From positions 3,410,001 to 3,474,000 of the forward strand of contig CASHTG010000012.1 of assembly GCA_949357655.1 (NCBI GenBank): a stretch of DNA of 64,000 nucleotides, read 5' to 3'. The stretch comes from Parascedosporium putredinis. Taxonomy: Eukaryota > Ascomycota > Sordariomycetes > Microascales > Microascaceae. Shown here one piece after another: positions 49,096-60,670 of this stretch. Every line of letters starts with the position of its first letter. Positions within the stretch are counted from its first letter, which is position 1. Made by a program: the position numbers and the translations under genes. A model generated the notes under the pieces. It worked only from the letters and a program-made list of their open reading frames with translations, was not told the DNA's origin and did not search any database.

Positions 49096-50845
49096 ATGGA
49101 CGATCGGTTGAGTGCCCTCGAGGCTATGAGGGTAAGAGCCAACTCGCATTTCCCGCTCAAAAAGGCGCCAACGATCAGTTGCTAGAGATGACCTAACTCT
49201 TTGGATTAGGAGGAGCTAGGCAACCAGCGCCTTCAGGAGCTTCCGCTCGAGGATCAGCCGCGCCGTCAAGATTCGAATCGATTCGTGCAGTCCGTTCGCG
49301 TTGCCCCCAGTGCTTATATTGCAAACCTTTCCGATAAATTCAAGAGTATGGCAGGCATAGGGGTCGAATCCAACCCCTCCCTCCTCCGCTCCTTTATACG
49401 ACCACATGTTTGCTGACGCGAGAACATATAGATGCCATCATGGCCGGCCAGTTTGAAGATAGTGATGCCGCCGCCGTCCGAGGCCTCGACGATTTGGGGG
49501 ACCACGGCTCCATGCCCGCAACTCTCAAAATTATCGGTAAGCAAGCCTTCAACATTCGGGATGAAAGACTAGCTGGGCGCTCATGGAAACTACTTAGCCC
49601 TCCCCAGGCTCCCGCACAAGGGAAGCCCTCGGCTCCATCACCCAAGCCAATTGCCCAGCATCTAAGCCGGCCTGCTGCTGTCCTTGAGACCAAAACTGAG
49701 TCTAATCCCATCAAAAGCCTGCTCGTGGTCTTTCCTCGTCGAGATGGGCTGTAGGAGAAAACGAGGAAAAGCCAAAAGTCGCAGCGCTGAACGTTGGAGT
49801 AGCCGGTGCTACATTCGTGAATACCTTCAAAAGGACGCGGCCAGACTTGAGGATAAGAAGCCGGCCTCAAATGACCAATTTGCGCCCTTGGTCGCCAACT
49901 TATACTCGCGCCACAAGTCACCAACCCCCACGGCTAACAGCAACGAGAAGCGGGAAGTGGTGTTATTTCAAATCCCCGCCAACCTTCATGTTAGCGAGCT
50001 AAAACGAAGCCCTTGCCAGGTGATTGGGCTTGTAAGGAATGAACGTGAGACTAGATTCGAGATCAAGCTCGAGTCGGGCAACAGCAAGAGCCACAACATC
50101 CTCGATCTGCTCGCAAGGCAGCGAAAGGATCAAGTTTGCAGCCTCAACTTTCGGACCCAAGACAACGAAATCGTTCACTACATTTTGACTTTTGAATCGA
50201 TGGCCGGAGCCAGCTTCTTTGTGTTCTCACTGGACAATTTCGGGGATGCCACCAGGGCTAAGCTCAACGAGCGGCTCAAGCGATTCGATCTCACGGAGGC
50301 AGGATTCCCGGCCGTGGAGCAAGAGGCTGACGGGTCTGCCAAGGACAATATGAAACCACTTGATGTAGGCATGTCTCAGAAGAGGACTGAATATTCCGTC
50401 GCTGCGCATAACACAGGCCCGGCTACAGGACTTTTACTCCCGTGCTCTCCAAGAACACTGCGAGCTTGCTCGGAGGCCTGGAGCTCGGCTCCGGCACTTC
50501 GGGTCTTGGGCAAGATACGCGTAGAGATAAGTCTGACAGGCTCACATACAGCGTAGAGAAGCTCAAGAGCCTAGAGTCTGGCGCTATTGAAAGTTCCAGC
50601 AATGTCAAAGCCGTCTGTTCTCAGATCCGGTCTCCGACACCCATTAGGGACGCCGAAGCAAGCTCCCCGCTAGCATATCCTGCCCCAGACGCTTCTGCCG
50701 GACCCGGCGTGGACCGAGGTAAAAAGAAAACGAACTGAATAATAGCAGCACCCAGAGTGACATTGCAGGCCTGGACGAGGCCGAAAGGATTCGGAAGCAG
50801 ATGATGGCCCAGGTGAAATGGCTAACTGGCCAAGGTCCCAAATAG
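49096..50845 (+). CDS. unrecognised protein, about 530 aa (three exons, four frame breaks)
   Basis: I do not recognise the family. Exon 1 is 49096-49131 (MDDRLSALEAMR), followed by a GTAAGA donor. Exon 2 is 49210-49354 (EELGNQRLQELPLEDQ...VAPSAYIANLSDKFKSMA). Exon 3 is 49432-50845. The second intron fits only with a GC donor (G|GCATAG), has a CTGAC branch site and ends ATATAG. Reading then passes through DAIMAGQFEDSDAAAVRGLDD and a Pro-rich linker to a compact central region (VVLFQIPANLHVSELKRSP, FEIKLESG, ILDLLARQRKDQVCSLNF, YILTFESMAGASFFVFSLD). It ends in a Ser-rich part and a charged C-terminus (GLDEAERIRKQMMAQVKWL). Frame changes lie near 49743, 49830, 50430 and 50720. They fit single missing bases, as elsewhere in this window. 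The central part suggests a folded beta-rich domain; this is inference only. Confidence 0.6.
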
Positions 50846-50969
50846 CTCCTCTATTCCCCGAGGGCTGCAGACACAGGCGCATGCCAGATAGAATAGAGAA
50901 AATGAGACGAGACAGAGCTAGAAATAATGAAAGACTGAGCATACATCGATCGTATACTATTCGTATGGT

Positions 50970-51834
50970 TCATCCATGTGCCCATCCCTCATCCATCCGA
51001 CTTACTACTACCTCATGGACATTGAGGCGTTTATCCAGTATTTCTTGACCGTTTACTAAATCATTTTCTGCTGCCCGACGCTCCGCCGCCTCTTCATTCT
51101 CCGCAAGCCCTGCAGCTAGATGCCTGACTATAAGCCTTCGTTTCGCGACGTCGAAGTCTACGTCGACAAACCAAAGCTCATCAAATAACCCAGCGGCATC
51201 CCGCCATACGTCCTCATCCAGGGCTAGATAATTACCTTCGACCACAACCACCCGGTGGCTAGGCAGGATTTCAATGTCGTCGGGTTTGGGGTCCTTGACG
51301 GCGTGATCGAAGCTCGGCGCGTAGATGGAAGGGGATCCTGGGGTCACGGGTTCCCGGAGCGAGCGGATCAAGGAAAGGAAGGCATAAGCATCAAAGGTAA
51401 AGGCGGCCCCACGCCGTGCATGGGCCGTAGCGGGATCGGGCATGGCAGAAAGCTGGGCACGGGTGAAATGGTAGCCGTCCATGGGGATATAAGCTGTGGA
51501 GGAGGGTGACATGGCGTTCAGCCGGGTTGCGACCAGGCGAGCGAGGGTTGTTTTACCTTGAAGAGAGAGGCCTGAGTATGGGTACCCTTTTGGCTTGGGA
51601 AGGGGGAGGGAAGAACATAGAAGCTATACATGGGGCTGCGTTTACCTGATCCTGGAATACCAGCTATCCCAATTACTGCGGCGAGCGTCAATAGATGATC
51701 GCGAGCGAACCGCGAGATGACGGGGCAGTACATCAAGCATACTCGGGGCGAGTCTTACGGAGGCGTTGGTTTTCTGGAGTGGTCTGAAACTTTCCCCAGG
51801 CTTTATCCACCAGACGCGAGACTTGTTCCTCCAT
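50970..51834 (-). CDS. uridine kinase / phosphoribulokinase-like P-loop kinase
   Basis: Probable cytosolic small-molecule kinase of the PRK/uridine-kinase/PanK superfamily, 230 aa, without frame breaks. Exon 1 is 51834-51759 (MEEQVSRLVDKAWGKFQTTP). Exon 2 is a 30-nt exon at 51675-51646, and exon 3 is 51556-50970. Exons 2 and 3 together make IGIAGIPGSGKTTLARLVATRL, the Walker A motif with Gly split by the intron. IPMDGYHFTRAQL supplies the family Asp/His region. EILPSHRVVVVEGNYLALDEDVW is the Walker-B-like segment, and ELWFVDVDFDVAKRRLIVRH is the lid/Arg region. A C-terminal HEVVVSRMDEGW follows. The phosphate acceptor is unknown. Yeast Yfh7 is a relative but is longer. Confidence 0.88.
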
Positions 51835-51845
51835 GCTTCTTTCTT

Positions 51846-51890
51846 CTAGGTGGTGAGATTCCGCTCTAGGTGGTGGGATTCCGCTCTAGG
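51846..51890. repeat. 20-bp direct tandem repeat, two copies
   Basis: CTAGGTGGTGAGATTCCGCT is followed directly by a second copy with one A-to-G difference, then CTAGG. It lies just upstream of the kinase start codon on the minus strand, so it is within that gene's promoter or leader. Confidence 0.85.
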
Positions 51891-52100
51891 AATCTAACGA
51901 AAGGTATACGGGGGTTGCGAAATAAAAGAAACCGACGTAGAAGAGGATGATATACTTTGGGTGCGCTTTCAAAAGATTCGCAAGAGCTGGACGAAATCGA
52001 AGGGTTTCACCAAGGCGAAGCTTCCTTGGTACATCCAATGCAAGAGATCAATTACATATGTTGCGTTTGTGAGTCCGTTCGATCCTTCGATGACCCCACC

Positions 52101-52121
52101 TTTGGACCTTTGGACCTTTGG
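52101..52121. repeat. 8-bp tandem repeat TTTGGACC x 2.6
   Basis: Two TTTGGACC units and a partial third follow head to tail in intergenic DNA. It is too short to suggest function. Confidence 0.75.
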
Positions 52122-54293
52122 CAGGGCCGATGCCGAAAGCTTGCAGGCCGCATTTCACTGATTCCTCCATACGTCAATTGATGTAAATTTAGAAAACCAT
52201 CCACCAGCTCTTACCCCCTTTGGAAAGAAAAGAAAAAATCGTTGAAGCTACGACCGTATACGAGTTATTACGAGGATACTTTCTTTCCTTTTTCCTCCCA
52301 TCCCATTCCTTCACTTGACGTGAGTTGGCTCTTTCTCTTTACAGTGAGTAGAAATGGGTGGGCACTTGTACTCTACCCCTCTTCCTACCCACTTTGATAT
52401 TTAGTTTAGATCCATTGGATCAATCAATTGATCATAGCTTCAAATCGTCGCCGGGTCTGGTCATCCTACATGTACAAGTCGCACCCTAAAAGGACCCCGC
52501 TGATCGATGGGTGGGGTGTGTTTCGGCCCACGGCAGCGCTGCATCGATCAAGTCAATATTGTAAAACTGCAAGTCCGCTGCCATGGCGACCGACCGCCTT
52601 GCTCGACGGCACGGCCGGATTTCTTGCTCGGGCGCATAACTTGGGGACTAGCGAGACCAATCAATACCGTCCCGCATGGTTCCATGACGAAAGCGGGATT
52701 GTCTCAGCTCGTTTCTGGAGACTTACCCCGTCGAGACAAGTACGAAGCAGAACACGAAAGTTGTTCCTGATGATGTGAATACAAGTCTCATTGCCTCGTG
52801 CACTTTGCGGGATGGGGACGCAAACGGAGTCGGCGAAGCAAGGTACCTGCGTTTTTTCTTCCTCTCATGCGTTTAGTATTCTTTTTTAAACCTCTCGAAT
52901 CTTTTGCGGATTTTGTGTAGTTGAGGATGTAAGCTATGCGTCGCCTCTGGCATTGCGTCAATATTTACGCGTACGCTTTCTTGGCGGCCGACGGTTGAAA
53001 GTGAGGGTGTCTTTGGCTGCACTGCCTTTCGGGTTGGTAGGGCTTGGACATATCATCATGCGTGTGTTGGGAGAAACCGGATCCGGGGTGGCTTCAGGAA
53101 CGGAAGGACGCCGCCTTGGCGGGCTGAGGATTGGATCAAAGAACGGGGAGATGAAATGGTCTCTTCCTCCTCTCCCCTCATTTTTCATTGCGCCGCCTCG
53201 TTGACGCAACAATTTTGTCGCGAGGTTGGCGATGATGATTGGGGTTGGGATGGTGAGATTTTTGGTTGGCCATCGACCAATGGATCGAGCGATTGGCCCT
53301 GTCCCTGACTGTCCCTATCGACACGGTTCAGCACACTGAGCACACCTCGTCCAAAGCACGACTGCCACCAACAGATTCACGTATTATTACAAGTATTATT
53401 ACACTATGACCTGAAGCTGTCTTGTTCGCCCTCACAAGCGACGGGGTACCATGGGGCATCCGTATTGATGAGATGCCCATGATTGGCTGATGTTGCATCT
53501 GCCTTGCCCTCCCAGCCACGCGGGTTTTGAGGGGCGCCCATGATCGTGGCGCTGGAGCCAATCAGAGCCCCCTCCCAGCCACGCGTCCCAGAAAAGTGCC
53601 CAGTTTCCAGGGCACCTTTTTGGTTGGCACGATAGTGAACCCACTACGCTAAAAGCCAATGTTGTTTTTTGCCCTCTTTTTCTGTCCCTTTTGGCCCTGA
53701 TTGCTCCGGATGCACCAGCGCCCCACCTCCGGAGCTCAGGTCCCAGGAATGCCGGCTCCCGCTGTTTCCCACTGGCCAAGGGCTCTGTGTGCCCCTGTCG
53801 TAGCTGGTTTGGACGATGTCGCACCGCGCTGCGTGCAAAAGCCCCGGGGTGTATTCTAGCGTTGGATCCATTGTCACCCTGTGCTCGTCCACGACAAGGA
53901 ACATAATAGCAGATCGACAATCGAGGTTTAGTGGCCATCAGCCTCCTCACAAGGTCACAACCGCTCTTTCCCTCCCGCCTTGTTTTTTTCCCTTCCCAAC
54001 TTCGACACAACCCTCACCTCACGCTCATTGTCTGAGTCTCTTTCTCTCCTTTCCGTGCGATTTGCATTTGTTTCTCCTTTGCCCGCCGCCATTTTCCCCA
54101 TCGTTGTCTTTTCGGACCACTCTCTACATTTTCATGTTGTCTCTCGTTTAGATGGTTTCTGAATGTCAACAAATGGTCCTGCGAATGTAAACAAGCTTAG
54201 CAGGCGACGTCTCACTACTAACCAAATAGCACCCCCACCGCACCGCCGGACCTCTCGACAGCTGATTGTTGAAAAACCGCCCGAGAGATCACC

Positions 54294-57200
54294 ATGTCCG
54301 GCAAACTTAGCAAGGCCCATCCCCTCAATGGAGCTCATACCGCCGGAATCTTCGCCGACATGACCGTCGACGGCCCCGAGATTGGCACCCTCGTTGTCAT
54401 CGTCGACAGGGCCAAGAACCTACCGAACCGCAAGACGATTGGAAAACAAGACCCTTACTGCGCTGCAAGGCTGGGAAAGGAGGCCAAGAAAACCAAGACG
54501 GACATCAGGGGCGGCCAGACCCCGAGGTGGTAAGTTTATCCCCGCATCAGCGAAGCCAGAGGGGGAGAAATAAACCTTGGAGATATCCCTGGCGCTAATC
54601 ATTTTTGGGCCTTTGTTTAGGGACCAAGAGCTACGATTCATGGTCCATGATTCTCCGGATTACTATCAGCTCAAGATTTCGGTTTTCCACGATGATAAGA
54701 AGACGGACATGATTGGTGAGGGCTGGGTTGACTTGAAAGAGATCATCATCTCCGGTGGGAACCAGAACGATCTGTGGCAGACCTTGACGTATAGGGGCAA
54801 ATATGCTGGCGAGATCCGTGTCGAGCTGACATTCTACGATACTCGTCCGAAACCCGAGAAACCGATTGCGAAACCGAAGCAGATACAGACCGATCACTCT
54901 GTCGGCGCGGCCGGTCAGCAGCAGCAGAGGTCCCCCATTAAGAGGCGGCCTCTTCCCTCGGACCCTATCACGGGCGAAGACGCCCAAGCGAAGGAGGTTA
55001 TGCCGTCTTCGCAGGCTCCCGAACCCCCGCGAGCCCTTCCAAGGAAGCAACCGACCTCGTACATCCCCACCCAGTCCCCGCTGCAAGCTGTAGAATACGG
55101 GACCCCTCCCCCAAATCCAAGGCGCACGCCAGTATCCGCAGGACAACTACGCGGCATCTAGAGAGGCAGCTCCGGCTGCTTCTCAACCACAACAACAGCC
55201 ACAGCAACTTCCGCCGCCGCCGCCGCCGCCGCAACAGCAGCAGCAGCAGCCGCAACCCCCGAGACAATACCTCCCCGAGAGCCACTCGCCCTCGAGCCCG
55301 GTTCCACCCCTCCAGACTCAGCCTTCGAGGCAGTATATACCGGATAACTATAACGCTGTCATCGCATCAGTCTCTCCCGGTTATGGAGCGCCCCATCCAG
55401 CGCAGTACGAAACCCCCACCCCCACCCCGGAGGCATACCGAAAGATATGACAACTCTCCTCAGTGGGCGGACGAGAGAGCGTATAGCCAGAGCCATGCCT
55501 CACAACACTTTGACCACCAGGATGTGCGGAGCCAGTATAGCTCTGCTCCAGAGCCGTATATTCCACCTCCCCGGCGCACATAGACGACCATCGGTTTCAA
55601 TTGCCCCCTGACGATGAGCGCCCCCGCCTCCCCTGTTCACCGATCAAGAGCCAGTAGCTCGCACGAACTGGTGATGAGGGGTACATTTGATACGTCCCTC
55701 AAAAGGCACGCCTCCAATGAGGCACGACGTGCTGAGGAACGAGGCGCATCGCAACTCCATTTCTAGGCCTAGCTACCAGGCCTATGATGGAGGCTCCGCT
55801 TCTCCCCATCAGCATAATGGCTATGGCTACGAACCTTCGCCACCTAGGCACCTCAGCTACGACTCTCAGACGTATGACGGCTACTCACGAAGCGGGAATG
55901 GTATGAAGCCCATGGTGGAAGATGCACCGGATTCTCCTACCCCGGCTCGACACCACGCACACCGGCCAAGCGAGACCCACTCGGCTCGGAGCTTTGACGA
56001 CTTGCGCTACGAGGACAACCCTACGCCGGCGCCCTTGAATTTGAGCGGACGTGGCAGTGCCGCCTCTGGGCAGTATAGCGCCTCTCGGGTCTCTCCTCAA
56101 CCCTCGTCTGTAGATATGAATGGTTACGGTGGTGCATCCTCGATGGTGTCATCCTCTTCGGCCGACTACGGTGCATCGTACAGATCGTCGCGAGACTCGA
56201 TAGATCGTACAAATGATTACCACCCACCCACGCGGACCTCTCCCGCAATGGAGCCAAGCAATGGCTATCGCCACTCACCCCAGCCTAGCAACCAGCATTC
56301 CGATCTCGGTAGCCACTACCGCTCGTCATCCTACTCGGAGCCGTTCGAGTCTAACCTAGAGGATGACCCAAGCCTCAGCACGGCCCTTGTCCCGCGCAAA
56401 GCCTTTTAGAGTCTAGCCAATACGGAAACCGGGATCAAAACGAGTTGGCCGACACGCAAATAGTCAAGGCCAGCACATACTCCCTGCCTTCTGTGCCGCC
56501 TTCTCTTGTCCCTGGCGTGGACCCAGCCCTCGCGCGTGAGGTCTCGGATCGGATGTACGAGGAGCGCCGGCTTGAAAGACAGCAGACAATCCAAAACATG
56601 GCGACACCGCCGCAGACACGCGGTAGATCTGATGTAGCGGCTTTTGCCAACAATACGGGGTCACCTGCGGCGTATAACGGATCCTATAACTCTCCCGTGT
56701 ACGACAGTCGGACTAGCCACGGCTATTCCGGTGTCCAGCACACGCCCACAAGATCGAGAGGGATCTCTCGCAGCCCAGGGCCGAGCCCCAACCACGCCAT
56801 CCGCCGCAAGTCGGTGAGTCCGGTACCTCCGCCCGCTGAGAACCGCAGACACTCTGGGATTCCCTTTGGGCCAGACTCATATGAGGCTTTCAACCCGGCC
56901 TTTGTGAACAATGACATAAAGGGCCCGCAGGATGAGGTTTTCGACGGAAAAATCATCACCCATGATGGACGGGAAGTTGATCCCTCGGACCACTTGCCCA
57001 TGGAGTCTTGGGCACCTGAGCCGGAGCCGCGCGAGGGCAGAAGCGGGTCATTCGACGCGCAGGGTTACGATTCTCCGAGGGGCTCGCAGCCTCCCCACCC
57101 GGTGGCCGCCGCCAGCTGCGTATCGCCGGGAGACCCCAATCGATGGCGGCGCCCATGTCCTATAACGACGTCCAGCCGCGAACACCGCCTGCGCCTGGCA

Positions 57201-57598
57201 GCGCCGGACGCAACAGACTCCAGAAGAAGACCAGCCGTATGTCAGCGCTGCCCGCCTCCACGTCTCCTGCTGGTTCGAGCCCCCTCGCGCCAATCTCGTC
57301 GCACAACTACAACACGGATGCCAGCGGCTTCACGCCCCCGAGGCCGTCGCGTGCTAGCACCTGGGACTATCCGAGCGAGAATGACGTGCCTCATTACGAC
57401 GGCAGCCCTGGGCGAGCGATGGGTAGTGGCCCCGTCATTCCTCCCAAGATACCGATCCCGGCGATGAGTGGTGCGCTCGTGACAACGGGCAATTCTCGCA
57501 ACGGCAACTACGCGGGCGAGGATTGGGCGTTGATGGAGGAAATGAGGAGCATAGACATCGGGGCTGGGCGGTCGAGACGGCGGTACGGCGGGTACTAA
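54294..57598 (+). CDS. C2-domain protein, Inn1/Fic1-like, with long disordered tail (several frame breaks)
   Basis: Exon 1 is 54294-54529 and exon 2 54621-57598, about 1,070 aa. The N-terminal C2 domain (residues about 20-155) reads GTLVVIVDRAKNLPNRKTIGKQDPYC, then FMVHDSPDYYQLKISVFHDDKK, WVDLKEII and GEIRVELTFYDTRP. It should bind phospholipid, with or without calcium. The tail is Pro/Ser/Gln/Tyr-rich, with polyPro and polyGln near 55200-55250 and many PxxP-like motifs. A conserved-looking block reads DGKIITHDGREVDPSDHLPMESWAPEPEP. It ends WALMEEMRSIDIG. In yeasts Inn1/Fic1 act at the cytokinetic ring; I infer a similar membrane-linked scaffold at septa. Frame changes occur near 55120, 55440, 55575, 55635 (probably two), 55710, 56408 and 57105. 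Most fit missing bases; those near 55120 and 55440 have a net shift that needs two missing bases or one extra. Confidence 0.82.
55194..55256 (+). repeat. coding CCG and CAG repeats (polyPro/polyGln)
   Basis: Within the C2 gene a CAA/CAG-rich stretch runs into seven CCG units and then about five CAG units. It encodes adjacent polyproline and polyglutamine. It is a likely length-variable site and also a likely site of sequencing error. Confidence 0.85.
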
Positions 57599-59796
57599 CT
57601 TGGCTGTGCCTCCTCGCCTCGACTCTCGTCCGCACACCCGATTAGCATTCTTGAGCATCTTGCTCTCTCTCCTCACAGTGCATGCGTATGCGTGCGTGTA
57701 TCACTATTCATAAACTATATATGTCTCGGGGATTTACGGCGTTGGTTATTGTTTCTCCCGTTTTTGTCTTCTCGATCTTTTTGGAATCTTGGTTTGCCTG
57801 TTGTTATCTTTTCTTCCCATTTCTCCCCTACTTTTCTTGTCATTTTTTACTTTTACGAGGGGAAGGGGAAGGGGGCAAGGTCGGGTGGTCTCTACCGGGG
57901 CATCGCCCTATTCTATCCCCCAGGCTCGACCTTTTGTTCGTGTTGACGTTTCTTTCTTTTTCTTTTTCTTTTCTTTTCTCAAACGAAAAGGATGAGGTCG
58001 GAAAATGGTACTGATACAAGGGAGAACCCGATTTGGTTCGTAATGCGGTTGGCTGGTGCATAACGATTCGTCGAAGGGGATGTAGTTCACGAAGCTTCTT
58101 ATAATGGACACGATACATGCATGCATCTCCTTTTCTACAAACTTGTGAAGTGCATGTCCTCGGTTACCTGTGTATCTTGATGGACTGGTGACATCGATCC
58201 TTGTCCTCGGAAGAGGCCAATATCATATTATCATGACTGCCCTTGAAGATAAGATTGCTGATCCTCCATGCCGTTGATCAGTAATGACTTCACGTAGGAG
58301 ATTGACCGGGTCTCTCCGGAGAGCGCATACGGGCCGAAGAGGAGGGGCCGGATCGGAGGAGACGATGAGATGGGAAAGTATGACCGGCGCGCAGGTGGTT
58401 TCTGCCAGCGCAGGTTCCCGATGCCATGCATGTCTCAGGTTCGGGGAAAACCTGCCATAAAAATCCATCTTTCAGGGCCGTGAAGAGAGAGGGAGGGTCC
58501 ATGATCAGCCGTGAAGATCGCCATCACTCGAAAAGGGTAGGTAGTATTTTGTATGTGCCGAGCCCTTATTGATTGGAGGGGCCGCATTTCGATGCGAGGG
58601 TATTTCGGCATGTGGCTGGCGGAATCAACCATGCGAGAAGCTAGGGTAGAGAAAGGAAAAAAAGAAAAGAAAAAGAAAAAGAAAGAAAAAGAACTTGGTT
58701 CGCTTGCCTGGGAGGAGCGGCGCACGTAGTTTTGGGAATCATGAGGCTTGCTGAGGGCGCAAGCTTCTGCAAGGATGGACATCAAATGCATGTGCATGTG
58801 GCTGGCTTGTTGATGGGGAGGGGGCTGATCTTCCAATATGCACGATTTCAAGCATGGTGATTCGCCAAGAGGAGCCTTGTTGACATGGGGGTGAGTTGAA
58901 GCTTCGGCAAGAGCGATGAGGGTCCCAGGGGGTATCATCGGGGCTTCCAACCTGTGCATTTTTTTGATTGCTTTGCTTGACCACCACTCCCCTCCGCTAG
59001 CTGAGGGCACCAGTGAGCTCAAGGTGTTTTTTTTTCTCTTTCTGGACCTGCTTCGAGAAAAGGCTGAGCGTTCACACACCCTTTCCACCTCCTACAGGTA
59101 TTACAACATTGAAGAATTTTGCACTCTGATTTCGAGGGAGAGAAAAGCCACCGCTTCGCCCCCGAAGAAAAGTAAAAGTAATTTACCGTGAAAATAGCAA
59201 AGGAAAGATCGAGTATCGTCTTAAACGAGAAAGAACTATTACAAGATGATATTTCTCAAAAGGTGAAGTGGTCCCTCTGTTGCTTGTATTCGGTATTACT
59301 TAACATTCTGCTTTCGCGAAGCCCCACATTCTTCTCTGGTCGTCGCGGCCATCCGTAGTCGGCAAGTTTTCATTCGCTGCGAGCCTCGCTCGTGCGTACT
59401 AGCGTATCAAAACGTCAGAAGCCTAAAATTAGCGACCCTTGCGCCAGGGGACCGGGCCAATTTTCGATCAACCCACCCTGAATTCAACGTCATCGAAACA
59501 AACAACCGTTTTTCTTCCCTTTCCCTTCTGCTCTCCCTTCCTATCCGGGTCGAAGTGGGATCTTCAAACCCATTTCCTGATCCGTCCGTCCCATCGCAGA
59601 ACGCCAAGCGCTGATTCGAACCTGATCCCCCGAGTCTTGCCTTTTTCCTCACTGTTGCTTCTGGCCGCTTGAACCTATCGTTGTGTCTCCCCGTTACATG
59701 TCTCCGTCTTATCCGGCCCCCGCCTTTCTTCACTTGCTCTCACCCTCGAGCGGACCGTGATCGTACGCTATTATTGCGCGCACATTTTCGATCGCC
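57599..59796. other. intergenic, gene-poor
   Basis: 3' flank of the C2 gene with T/C-rich tracts at 57830-57985. An A/G-rich tract lies at 58655-58690. C/T-rich DNA at 59500-59790 is probably the promoter/leader of the TMEM234-like gene. No other gene was recognised. Confidence 0.45.
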
Positions 59797-60670
59797 ATGG
59801 AGTCACCGCCATCGCCGCCTCCACCTCCGCCCGTCTTCAATTATGTCGCGGGCTTCCTCCTCGTCGGCCTGGCCTGGGGCTTGACGACCCCATTCATCCG
59901 TCGTGCGGCCCGCACACATACGCCACGGCGTCATCCCAGCCTCGAGTCGGACGACTTGGGACCTCTGACGAGGAAAGTGTACGGGGCTTGGTTCGCCGTG
60001 CTCGATCTCCTGAGGAACCCCCGATATGTTATCCCCCTAGGGCTGAACCTGACGGGGAGTCTATGGTTCTTTCTCCTCATCGGACAGGCTGGTAGGTTTA
60101 TCAAAGCTCGAGTGCTTTCCATCTTCCCCATTCCGTCTCACAGGCGGCTCTTTTCTTCTTATCCTTTCTTGATAATTCCTAATTCCCATGTCCTGCCTCC
60201 TGCCATCCCATCAATCCCACTCGGGGATGGATAGGAAACCAGGGGAAAGGGGAAGCAAGAAATAAAAGAACATGTACTGATGAAATGGAATCATAGAACT
60301 GAGTCTCACCGTGCCCATCGTAAACACCTTGGCTTTCTTGTTCACAGTTCTCGGAGATTGGTGGGTGGACGGAAAAGCTATCAGTCGAGGTAAGGCTTCC
60401 TTCCCCCGCTTTCTTACCTGCCCTCCCCTAGATTACATGTACCCTCTTCTTGACTCTTCAATGTTCCCTGCGTTTCTCTCCCGCCCCTCCTCTTCCACAG
60501 GGTTCACCCACACCTCTCCTGGGGCTCCGAGCCTTTTCTTCCTTTGAAAATTTTCCCATCGTCCTCTTCAAGCGCTGACCCTTTCCCCTTCTCATACATC
60601 AGACGGTGGCATAGGGATGCTTCTATCCCTCGCTGGAATTGCTCTTTGCGTCCAAAGTAAAACTGGGTAA
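59797..60670 (+). CDS. TMEM234/UPF0546-like small multi-pass membrane protein
   Basis: 151 aa in three exons: 59797-60091, 60297-60389 and 60603-60670. Phases and splice sites fit (G|GTAGGT...CATAG; G|GTAAGG...ATCAG). It starts MESPPSPPPPPP and has four predicted membrane helices: FNYVAGFLLVGLAWGLTTPF, VIPLGLNLTGSLWFFLLIGQ, LTVPIVNTLAFLFTVLGDWW and GGIGMLLSLAGIALCVQS. The WG.T.PF start, the NL.GS..F segment, and the TVPI.N...F.FT...W and G...G..L...G..LC segments match the TMEM234 family, which belongs to the drug/metabolite-transporter-like fold. The transported substrate, if any, is unknown. No frame break. Confidence 0.88.

Larger units (their letters stand above)
51835..54293. other. 2.4-kb intergenic region
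   Basis: No gene was recognised. Repeats at 51846-51890 and 52101-52121 are listed separately. GATCCATTGGATC (52409-52421) and CCAATGGATC (53277-53286) belong to the recurrent word family. The right part (53960-54293) is T/C-rich and probably holds the promoter and 5' leader of the C2-domain gene. Confidence 0.45.
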
